Below are positions 34,499 through 44,057 of a stretch of DNA of 64,000 bases, one piece after another. Both the position numbers and the translations under genes were made by a program. Where the stretch lies: the NCBI GenBank assembly GCA_039602395.1, contig JBCNJP010000010.1, forward strand, positions 30,978,547 to 31,042,546, given 5' to 3'. The first letter of the stretch is position 1. Every line of letters begins with the position of its first letter. The notes below the pieces were generated by a model. The model was not told the DNA's origin, did not search any database, and saw only the letters and a program-made list of their open reading frames with translations. The DNA comes from Deinandra increscens subsp. villosa. Lineage: Eukaryota; Streptophyta; Magnoliopsida; Asterales; Asteraceae.

Positions 34499-35745
34499 TT
34501 AACATAAACAATAAATAAATCTCCAATTAATCTTTGGTACCCCAGTTTTTTTGTTCCCCTTCTTTCTTGTCACCCTCGTAAACCCATCGCCGTCAACTGC
34601 ATCAGGGGTGGCATTAGCCACCGTGGGGGGCATTTTTGGGCAACTAGAATCTGTATGTCCAAAAACCCCACAACGGTTGCACCTAGGGGGTTTCCATTCA
34701 TATTCCACCTGAACATTAACAACCGTGTAGTTGCTGTCGTCTGACTCCGGAATTGCAATGGAAACCGACTCTTTAAACTCATGTTGAGATGATATTTCAA
34801 TAAGTGCCCTGGCCTAACTACTCCTACCCCAATTATCATGGCACATAGACTCCGTGTATGAGTCTAATAATTTTGGCTTACCAACTTTAGTAGCAAGCAT
34901 GCTTAGGCCGTCTGCAGAATACGCCGCCAAAGGCACATCGTGGAATTTTACCCAAACAGCTAGCTCTTACATATCCTCTTTCTTTAGCCTAGCAGCCGGA
35001 GTCCAGATATTAAGGAATATGGGTCTATTGCGAATTAGCCATGGGCCCCCTTTAAGAACCTCCATCATACCTTTGTGATCAGCAAATCGAAAGTAAAAGA
35101 ATCCGCTCTCATTCATCATCAATTTTTTAAGACCAAATTTCTTCCAATTATTCTTCGCAAAGAACTCCATAACCGGAAAAGCAACCCTCTCACCCAAGAA
35201 GTAGCCATAAAGAATAAATTCCAGCTTCTTTTGGAGCGTTCTAACTGATTCTTTTGAAAGGACAACGTCCACCCCAGGCAGAGATGTTTCATTCGCAAGA
35301 GGTCGGAAGTTTATCGTTTTCCTAGGTTGGTTACCTACCACAGTGGCTGCAAAACTTAAGGGTTCAGTTGTGGCACTTAGAGGCTTAGTACCAATGTCCG
35401 GAGTTTGAGGCGGAGCATCCTTGTTAACGTTAGCATGCAACGGGTTGACGTTTTTTTGTTAATCGAGTCAACAGGAGCTCCATTGGTGCCGTCGTCATCA
35501 GTGATGCCAGCCATAGGTACCGCAGCAGCAGCCATGACGTCATTAGGGCTGACGTCATTCAAGGGAACTTCATACGATGAGATTTTTCCCGAAGTAGGGT
35601 CAGTTGTTTGTGAATCTGAGAACGCTGATCCTTTCCTTAGAGGAGGTAGTTTGGTGCCATCAATATTTTTGAGTTTGGAAACCAACCCCGAAGACGCTAA
35701 GGGCGGTTTCAAGTTCATGCTTAACAGAGAAGAAAACCAGTCCAC
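34499..35745 (-). pseudogene. LINE ORF1-like protein (DUF4283 and CCHC knuckle), broken
   Basis: The start is MDWFSSLLSMN at 35745. A frameshift at about 35450, near a T run, passes to a second frame (35440) with the DUF4283-like core: VRTLQKKLEFILYGYFLG, KFGLKKLMMNESGFFYFRF, LKGGPWLIRNRPIFLNIW. A stop follows KKEDM near 34968. The frame resumes with VKFHDVPLAAYSADGLS and a CNRCGVFGHTDSSCP knuckle, ending at 34499. DUF4283-zinc knuckle proteins are the usual ORF1 of plant L1 LINEs and bind LINE RNA. No endonuclease or RT follows, so the LINE lacks ORF2. Confidence 0.8.
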
Positions 35746-36682
35746 GTTAACTTATCCAAACTAAGATCAATGGGATTAGGGGAATGCAGTTCGATCCAAC
35801 AGTCAAGGAAGGGACCAGTAGATACTGATGTAGCCTTGAACAGTTGGAGAAAAAAGACCCGTAATCTCGTGATGATGAGATATATAAGAACGAAATAGCA
35901 ATAGAAAACCCTAATCGATAATCCTGTCCCACGATAGAGGAAACGATTGCGAAGATCGATTAAGGGATAGATAATCGATCTAACAATCGAAAATGCTAAA
36001 GCAGTTGGATTACAACCAGGATGGAATACGCAAGAATGTAGACAAGACTTGCCGGAATAAGGCCGGAACCCTAGCCGAAAATCGCCAACCCTAGCCGGAA
36101 ATCGCCAACCCTAGACGTGTAACAAAAGCATTTTTATGAAATTAAAAATAGAAAAAAATAAAATAAAAGTTGAAAAAATGTCTTTGGATTAATTGCAAAA
36201 TCATGGAAAATGATACAACAATCGGGAATTGGTTTTGAAAAAGTGAAAACATGTTAATTGGGATGTGTTGGTAGGCCTAGCTGGTAGTAGGCTTAAATAT
36301 CCTTAAGGATTGAAAAATGAATAAATAATTTTATGAGACATAGTGGGTTCCCATCTTAGGAGGTAACGAGGAGATCGAAACTCTCAAAATTAGGTTGAGA
36401 GGACCACTTTAGGCTAAATAGTCGTATATCTTGGAAATTACTCGGCACATTATAATCTTTTTGCGAAAGCAAATCCGATAAATAATGGCGCCCCATCATT
36501 TCATTTTCCACCTTTGAGCTTTGTTTTGAGTAGTTAGTAGTTAGTTAAATAAGTAGGTAAATAAATAGGCAGCAATGAAAGGGCCAAGACTCTACGTGCT
36601 ACCTCTCGGGTTACAAGCTCGTTTGATGCGCCTATGGATGAAGTTTTGAGTCAACACCCAATGTACTAGAAAGGAGGATAGT
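35746..36682. other. LINE 5' leader (to about 36117), then gypsy 3' UTR
   Basis: 35746-36117 reads on the minus strand as a LINE 5' leader with repeated CTAGGGTTGGCGATTT-type words. From 36118 to 36682 AT-rich non-coding sequence ends in a purine tract (AGAAAGGAGGATAGT, 36667-36682) right before LTR K, so this part is probably the 3' end of a plus-strand gypsy element. No coding sequence seen. Confidence 0.5.
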
Positions 36683-37925
36683 TGTGACATCCGAGAAAAT
36701 CAAGGTTTACTTCCGTTAGACAATTCCCGTTAGTTACGTTATAAGTGTTAACTTAGTAACTAATGCTTAACTAGGCCGAATACGTCCACGACCTTTGGTT
36801 GATCACCGAACCCATCCATATGTGTTATGTGTTCATCGAATTATTGTAAATATGTGCAACGTGATTTAAATGCATGATTATTATTAAAAAGCATGACTAT
36901 TTATTATTTGTTGAATTATATGACAAATTGCTTAATTGTGTATTTAATGTTTAATCGAGGAATTATGTGGGAAACTAGTAATTAGAATGTATGCATTTGT
37001 GTTAATGATTGGGCTAGTAATTAGACTAATCATGGGCTAATGATGGCTAATCATTGGGGCCCAAATCCCAATGAAAGCCCATGAGAAAAGCCTTGGTATT
37101 TAAACCCTCCAAAAACCCTAATGCTCCCATAATCTCCATACATCACACAAGAAACACACACACACTCTCTCCCTCTCACTCACGAAATCTGGATCAGCCC
37201 CAAGAGCCATCAAGACCAGCCATTAATTCTGTTGGTGAAGATCATCCATAGAAGCTTGATCAAACCGTGAGTCCCAAAACCATGTTTCTTGCTTTTCTAT
37301 GTGTTTTCTTCATAAAGCATGCCTAGATCTCCATGAAATCGTTAGATCTTCTGTTATAATGCTTAGGAATGCTAGATCTATCATAAAAACTACAACTTTA
37401 CGTGTGAAACTGATCCATACTGAAGATTTATGCTAGATTAGGTTATTTTGGGTAAAATGTGTTCTTGAAGATTTGATGATGAAAATGCATGTTTATGATG
37501 TTGAAAATGCTCCTGTGATGTTCCTAAATGATTATGTATGCTTGAAATTGAATTACATGAAGCATGGAGGCTGTTAGAAAGATTTTTAGTCAAATTTACG
37601 GGTTTTTTTAGCGACTAGCGAAACTGTGCCTTCATCAGGCGAAATTATGTGGCGAAATTATGTATATCTCCTTCCAGCGACACTATACAGCGAAACTATA
37701 GTGTCGCCGGGTAGACCAACCAGACCTGTCCGAACGAAACTACCGAGCGAAATTCCCTGAACGAAAGTTCAAACCAGTTCGGGCGAAACTAGGCTAGCAA
37801 AACTGTGCCAACAGTTTCGAGCGAAACTAGCCAAGCGAAACTGTGTCATCGGGTATTGCCTAGCGAAAGTGCTGCCCGTGCACACAGTGAAACTGCCTAG
37901 CGAATCTATACTAGCGAAACTGTGA
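36683..37925 (+). repeat. LTR K of a gypsy element, with a GCGAAAC word array
   Basis: TGTGACATCCGAGAAAATC at 36683 follows a purine tract, so this is a 3' LTR in plus orientation. The last 320 bp (37607-37925) hold about fourteen AGCGAAACT-like words and a 10-bp-arm inverted repeat (CGACACTATA/TATAGTGTCG, 37678-37706). The LTR is cut at about 37925 by the end of copia element E; its remainder is not certain. Frames in it are chance. Confidence 0.65.
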
Positions 37926-37979
37926 CCAGACCTAAACCTAAACTTGTGCAATTTACTTGAATGTTATGCCATAACTTCT

Positions 37980-39779
37980 CCCCCAATTTGACAGTATCAG
38001 CTTCATCAGTTACAAGAACTTCTTTAGCATCTCTGGTAGGGTTTGAAGGACCTGCTTCAGTTGGAGTAGGATCATCTTGAACCAGTTTGGCAACAGTTAA
38101 GTTTAGAGCTTCAACCTGTGCTTGCAGAGAAAGGTACAGTTTCGTCAATTCAGGTAGTGTAAGACTATCCTCAACTGGCTTTTTGCCAGTATCCTTGGAA
38201 ATAACCAAGCTATCAATCCTAGAATGATCAGCATTGGTACCCATGGCTTCTTGGCACCTGGGATTCTCTTCTGTTGTTTCAACAACCCTTGGTTCCAATG
38301 AAGGACTTCCGGGTGCTGATTCAGAGAAGATTGCGCAGATTGGGTCTTATTTATGTTACTGCTGACACCAAGCTCCAGTTGGGATACTTGGGCAGCAGCA
38401 GCCCTTTCTGCATGAATCTCTTCAGAACCACTGAGATTCACCTCCGGTGAGGAGTGGGGTTGCAGTGCTACAATGTCCTGGCTTATCAGGATGTTCTCAT
38501 GTAATATGGTAGGTGAGTTAATAACACCTTCATTTAAGCCGGGATTGAGAGCACTGTCACTCCTGGGTGACAGGGGTTGCAGGGGTGAAAAATGTTCAGA
38601 TGGGGAAGCTACATCTGCTTCTAATGACTCCCCCTCAACAGAAGGTTCATCCCTAAGAGATAATCCCAAATTTACCAGTTTCCGTTTAGGCTTTTTGCCT
38701 AGAACGAGGTTTGAAGCTTCAGGTTGGTTGGTGGTGCTAGGTGGAGGAGACCTAGTAACCACTTTTCTCTGTCTTTTGAAAATGACAGGAGGTGAGTTTG
38801 ATGAGGAGGTGGCAGTGGAAGTGATTGTGGTAGCTTTCCTCTTTTTGGATTGAAAAACTATTAGTGAAGAGGAAGCTGGGACAGATGTGGGATCAGAAAC
38901 TGTTAGGTCTACAGCTCTGTCATCTTGAGCAGGGAGCTCAGTCACTCCTACAATTTCCGGTTGAACCTCTACAGTAGCAGGTTCATCGGGAAATTGCCTT
39001 GGAATTGGTAAGGGGTGGTCAGTGTCCCTTCCAAGAAATGGAGATTTATTTAAAGCAAGATTTGAAAATGTTTTCTCATTCAGAAGTTTTTGGTGCAAAA
39101 TTGTACCAAGCCATACTATATGGGGGTACTCTTCTTTGAGAATATATGTCAAAAATCTGGGATACAAGTATACATATTCAGAATGAACATTGGATTTTAG
39201 GGCTTGAAAAATTTGTTTTGAAAAATTAAAGTTCTCACCCTTGACCACAGCGTAGAAGGCAGAGGCTTGCTCACCGGAGAGCTCATCAAAACCTCCCTTC
39301 TTTGGAGATAAACACACCAGAAGTGTGTGTGCAAGAAATCTCCACTTGTATGGTAACTGCCCCTTCTTGATAGTTTTGCTGTGCAGGGAGCCACCATAAC
39401 CAATGTTTCTGAATAGGCGGAGATATCTCTTCTGATCTATTTCTCCGTATCCACCTTCATCCCTCAGTTTCAACAGTTTTCGAACCTTTGCTTCATCAAT
39501 TTCAACTTCCTTCCCTTGGACAGTTGACACAATTTTATCACTTCCGCTAGCCTCGTCGGTAACCCTAGCGTGAACCCAAAAGTCTTCCATCACCTCTTCA
39601 AAGATTTCGGCTTCTACAGTAAGCGCATGATGGAGGTGAGAGCTTTTGATGAACTCGATCATTTCATTGTAGATTTCAGTCTTGGATGGTGGTTCCAGGT
39701 ATGCCATCAAGTTGTGTTCTACCGGAAATTTTGAGTCACCAACTGGCTTTTTGCCACTGGCCTTTCCCTTCGGAGCCAT
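37980..39779 (-). pseudogene. Element E extra 3' ORF (env-like/aORF), frameshifted
   Basis: It starts MAPKGKASGKKPVGDSKF at 39779. A globular-looking first half (YNEMIEFIKSSHLHHAL, FEEVMEDFWVHARV, LPYKWRFLAHTLLVCLSP, YLYPRFLTYILKEEYP) is followed by a long Ser/Pro/Glu-rich region. A frameshift near 38320 moves the frame to one encoding TLPELTKLYLSLQAQVEA and ending near 37980-37906. Such extra ORFs lie 3' of pol in several plant sireviruses and are often called env-like; their function is unknown and I see no clear signal peptide or membrane anchor. The words ASGKKPVGDS and DTGKKPVEDS near the two ends come from a repeated 17-bp sequence. Confidence 0.65.
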
Positions 39780-40534
39780 TGTTGACGGAATTTTGAGAAT
39801 GTCGACGGTTTAGTGGGAGTTAATCGGAGATGGTTTGAGAGGGTTTTGGGAGTAATTTCTGAGATGTGTTGCGAGAAATGGGGAAAATGACGGTAATTTA
39901 GGGCTTTTTACCTTTTCGGAGATGACGTGGAGGAGAGAGGTTGTAAATCGACGGTTCATTGACAGATGGGACAGGTGCTTTAGGGGTTATATAGTACAAC
40001 TGGTTAAAGCATGCCCTTATCCAAAAGTTAATTTACTGAAATCTCGGAATTGAACAGTTAAAAAATTCAATGGGTAAAATAAATGAATATCCGCTTAGTA
40101 AATTGTGCATTCCGGGTAATTAAATGACTCATTGACTTTGTTGACCCGGAAGTTCAAGCTGAATTCATTTTCTCCTTTATTTTAAAAACCAAATTTCTTC
40201 CGTTTGAACTTCAAGCGGACAAGTTTCCCGCTTGGAAGAATTGTTTTCAAAAATAAGTTTTCACGTCAAATTTAAAGCATTTTTCCGGTTGAAGTTCACC
40301 CGGTGAATTTCAAAAGTTATTCTTTCAGGTTGAACCTGAGCTTGAACCGGAAAATCCAAAACACATAAATTTTGAAAATTTATGTTAATTTTGCATAGTT
40401 TTAACAACAGTTATTGACTATGAACTGAAGAATTCTTCAATTAACACAAGAGATTTTCTTTTTCTTTTTCTTTTTGTATCAAGAGACGGACTCTTTGAGC
40501 ATATATTTTTCTTTTATTAAAGTTGTGAAAAATT

Positions 40535-43500
40535 TTATTCAAAGTTCATCATCCCAATGGCTGTAATGAGGTAGAAAAATCTTGTCTCATCGAAAGCTTT
40601 TGTAAACAAATCTGCCAGTTGATGATCAGTGTGAACTTTAAATAATTTGATTAAATTCTTTTCAGCACAATCTCTAATAAAGTGATACCTTATGTCAATG
40701 TGTTTGGTCTTAGAGTGCTTCACTGGATTGTTAACAATGGAAATGGCACTGTTGTTGTCTGCAAGAATAGGAGTCTCCATGAATGTGATTCCATAATCAA
40801 GCATCTGATTTTGGATCCAAAGGACTTGGCTGCAACAACTTGAGGCAGCAATGTACTCAGCCTCTGCAGTTGAAGTAGAAACACATGTTTGCTTCTTGCA
40901 TTGCCAAGAGACAAGCCTTTCTCCTAGAAATTGACATCCTCCTGATGTTGATTTCTTATCTATATCACATCCTCCATAATCACTGTCTGTGTATGCTTTG
41001 AAAGAGAAGTCAGAGTTCTTGGGATACCACAAACCCAGTTTGGGTTGCCCTTTTAGGTACTTGAAAATTCTCTTAACAGCGAGCATGTGTGACTCTTTTG
41101 GAGAAGATTGATATCTAGCACACAAGCAAACACTGAACATGATGTCAGGTCTACTAGCTGTGAGATACATCAGAGAGCCTATCATTGCTCTATACATGTG
41201 CACGTCCACTGGCTTTCCACTTAAGTCATTAGTTAACTTGTGGGAAGTGGAGATTGGAGTCTTGGCACTTGAGCATGATAACATGTCGAATCTTTTCAGC
41301 ATGTCTTGGATGTACTTTGATTGATTCAGAAAGATTCCGTCTGCAGTTTGCTTTACTTGAAGCCCTAGGAAGAAGGTTAGTTCTCCCATGGAGCTCATTT
41401 CAAATTTTGACTGCATCAAAGTTTCAAACTCCTTGCACAACAAAGTGTTAGATGAACCAAAAATAATATCATCAACATAAATTTGTACCATTAACATGTC
41501 ATTACCAACAGTTTTAACAAAAAGAGTTTTGTCAATTGCTCCTCTCTTGTAACCATTCACTAGAAGGTAGTTAGAAAGAGTTTCATACCAGGTTCTAGGG
41601 GCTTGTTTGAGACCATACAAAGCTTTGATTAGCTTGCATACCTTGTTCGGATGGTGAGGGTCTTCAAAACCAGGAGGTTGATTGACATAAACTTCTTGTT
41701 CCAGGAAGCCATACAGGAAAGCACTTTTCACATCCATTTGATATACTTGGAAGTCTTTAAATGCAGCATAGGCTAGGAAGATTCTGATTGCTTCCAACCT
41801 GGCTACTGGTGCAAAGACTTCATCATAATCAATGCCTTCCTCCTGTACATAGCCTTGCACAACCAGTCTTGCTTTATTCTTGATAACAATCCCCCTGTCA
41901 TCTTTCTTGTTTCTGAACACCCATTTTGTTCCAATTGGTTCTGCTCCATCAGGCAGATCCACCAATTCCCAAACCTTTTGCTTGTTTATCTGAAATAGTT
42001 CTTCTTGCATTGCCTCTACCCAGCTGTTGTCTTCTAAGGCATCTGCTACCTTCTTGGGTACTTCTTGAGACAAAAATGCAGCATGCAAACAGATATTTGC
42101 ATTTGCAGATCTACTTCTTGTCAGCACTGGAGCTGAAGCTTCTCCAATAATATTTCCTGCTGGATGATCTCTGTTGATTCTTCTATCAATGAACATAGGA
42201 AATTCATGGCTTCTTCCATTTGAGGGTATGTTGAGCTGAGGAAGTCTGTGATCAAGCTCAACATTTTCAAGTTGTGATGTAGAATCTGAAACTCCAACTG
42301 ATTCAAGAGAATTGGTATCTGAATTGTAGATCAGATGATCTAAGTTGAGCTCATTTGATGTGTTATCATGTGAGTTTCCAGCTTCATGAGACTCTGATTC
42401 AGTATTCTCTTCAGTTTCTGAAATTTGATTTTCCGGTTGAACTTGAACCGGAGAAATATGTTCAGCTTGAACTTCAAGCGGAACAATTTCTTCTTCAATT
42501 TGAATTATTTTAGTCAGTTTCTTGTCATTTCTTGGGAAAACAGGTTCAGAACTCATTGAAGAGAAGAAGATTGACTTCTCATTAACATTTTGATTTTTCT
42601 TCCAGTGTTCATCAGCAGACCTGTTAAAGTTTTGTTCCTGCACTAGAGAGCTCACAGGCTTATCAACAGTTATGTTGAAAGCAGTAGTTAGTGCATCAAT
42701 ATCAAATAACCAGCTTGGCTGAGACTTAAAATTGTTGGCAGATTTCTCATTGAAAGATACGTTTATGGTTTCCTCAACAATTTTAGTTCTCTTGTTGTAT
42801 ATTCTAAATGCCTTTGACACACCAGAGTAGCCAACAAAATAACCTTCATCTGCCTTTTCAGCAAACTTAGGCAAAGATTCACTGGTTATTAAAATAGTGA
42901 CAGGACAACCAAATGGCTTAAAGAAATAAATGTTTGGCTTCCTTTTTCTCCAAAGCTCATAAGGTGTTTTATTCTTTCCCTTGACAATTAAGATCCTATT
43001 TTGGACATAGCAAGCAGTGTTAACTGCTTCAGCCCAAAATATCACAGGGAGCTTAGAGTCTGCCAACATTGACCTGGCAGCTTCAATCAATGTCCTATTT
43101 CTCCTTTCAGCAACACCGTTTTGCTGTGGAGTTCTAGGAGCACTAAATTGCCTCAAAATTCCCTTTTCCTCACAAAATGAATTCAGAACATGATTTTTGA
43201 ATTCTGTGCCATTGTCACACCTGATTGTTTTAACTTTAAGATTGGATTGATTTTCTAAATTAATGACAAGAGTTTTCAACAATTCAGCAGTTTCATCTTT
43301 TGTTTTGAGAAAGAAAACCCAAGTATATCTAGAAAAATCATCAATTATAACAAAGCAGTATGACCTTTTTCCTAGACTCATTACTCTAGTTGGGCCAAAT
43401 AAGTCCACGTGCAAAAGCTCTAGAGGTTTTGAGATTGAAGATTCAACTTTTGGCTTGAAAGAGGTTCTGTGTTGCTTGCCCTTGAGACATGGCACACAGT

Positions 43501-44038
43501 TTTCAGAACAGATAAAGTGCTTGTTAGGAAGACCCTTAACCAAGCCTAAATTTACAATTCTGTTCATGTTCTTGTAGTTCACATGACCTAACCTCCTATG
43601 CCAAAGATCAGATTCGTCAACTGAGGCCTTGGATACAAAGCAAGCAGTGCCACATGAAGGTGTAGCCACTGACATATCCAGAATGTATAGTCCATCTCTC
43701 CTAGGTGCCTTAAGCATTATCAATTCATCAGGAATTTTAACACCAGGTTTGAGAACTATTGCCTCTTTCTCATTAAACATTAAATTTAAATTCTTGTCAC
43801 ACATTTGTGAGACACTAAGCAAATTAAAATTCAATGTATCAACAAAATTGACTCTGTCAAATTTTACCAGTCCATTTGTCACATCACCTTGTGCTGTGAT
43901 ATGGCCTTTTGTGCTTCCAAAGGCAACTGGTCCTCCATTGATTCTTTTTGTATTTTCCAGAATGTGCTTATTCCCTGTCATGTGGCAAGTGCAACCACTG
44001 TCAACTACCCATAGGCTATTCTGGCCTTTATTTTGCAC
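40535..44038 (-). CDS. Element E pol: protease, integrase, reverse transcriptase, RNase H
   Basis: One open frame of about 1169 codons. Domains in order: protease active site WVVDSGCTCHMTG (residues about 12-24); pre-integrase HHCC finger with LWHRRLGHVNY and CVPCLKGK (about 155-205); integrase with LLHVDLFGPT, IRCDNGTEF and PQQNGVAERRN as the D,D,E residues (about 210-330); RT with VFAPVARLEAIR, MDVKSAFLYGFLEQEVYV, ALYGLKQAPRTWYE and YVDDIIFGS (about 660-870); RNase H with AYTDSDYGG, KSTSGGCQF and STAEAEYIA (about 1020-1070). All key residues are present and there is no stop, so it may be able to act. The 5' start is unclear: it follows the gag stop and a TGTGCAG|G, so readthrough or splicing may be needed. 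Confidence 0.93.
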   Translation of the reverse strand: MQNKGQNSLWVVDSGCTCHMTGNKHILENTKRINGGPVAFGSTKGHITAQGDVTNGLVKFDRVNFVDTLNFNLLSVSQMCDKNLNLMFNEKEAIVLKPGVKIPDELIMLKAPRRDGLYILDMSVATPSCGTACFVSKASVDESDLWHRRLGHVNYKNMNRIVNLGLVKGLPNKHFICSENCVPCLKGKQHRTSFKPKVESSISKPLELLHVDLFGPTRVMSLGKRSYCFVIIDDFSRYTWVFFLKTKDETAELLKTLVINLENQSNLKVKTIRCDNGTEFKNHVLNSFCEEKGILRQFSAPRTPQQNGVAERRNRTLIEAARSMLADSKLPVIFWAEAVNTACYVQNRILIVKGKNKTPYELWRKRKPNIYFFKPFGCPVTILITSESLPKFAEKADEGYFVGYSGVSKAFRIYNKRTKIVEETINVSFNEKSANNFKSQPSWLFDIDALTTAFNITVDKPVSSLVQEQNFNRSADEHWKKNQNVNEKSIFFSSMSSEPVFPRNDKKLTKIIQIEEEIVPLEVQAEHISPVQVQPENQISETEENTESESHEAGNSHDNTSNELNLDHLIYNSDTNSLESVGVSDSTSQLENVELDHRLPQLNIPSNGRSHEFPMFIDRRINRDHPAGNIIGEASAPVLTRSRSANANICLHAAFLSQEVPKKVADALEDNSWVEAMQEELFQINKQKVWELVDLPDGAEPIGTKWVFRNKKDDRGIVIKNKARLVVQGYVQEEGIDYDEVFAPVARLEAIRIFLAYAAFKDFQVYQMDVKSAFLYGFLEQEVYVNQPPGFEDPHHPNKVCKLIKALYGLKQAPRTWYETLSNYLLVNGYKRGAIDKTLFVKTVGNDMLMVQIYVDDIIFGSSNTLLCKEFETLMQSKFEMSSMGELTFFLGLQVKQTADGIFLNQSKYIQDMLKRFDMLSCSSAKTPISTSHKLTNDLSGKPVDVHMYRAMIGSLMYLTASRPDIMFSVCLCARYQSSPKESHMLAVKRIFKYLKGQPKLGLWYPKNSDFSFKAYTDSDYGGCDIDKKSTSGGCQFLGERLVSWQCKKQTCVSTSTAEAEYIAASSCCSQVLWIQNQMLDYGITFMETPILADNNSAISIVNNPVKHSKTKHIDIRYHFIRDCAEKNLIKLFKVHTDHQLADLFTKAFDETRFFYLITAIGMMNFE

Positions 44039-44057
44039 CTGCACATATCAGAAATGA

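Noticed and set aside
36060..36117. Telomere-like AACCCTAG repeats
   Set aside because: Only three words, separated by other sequence; they belong to a LINE 5' leader.
38473..38853. 126-codon plus-strand frame
   Set aside because: It is antisense to the extra ORF of element E, which has the retroelement layout and better composition.
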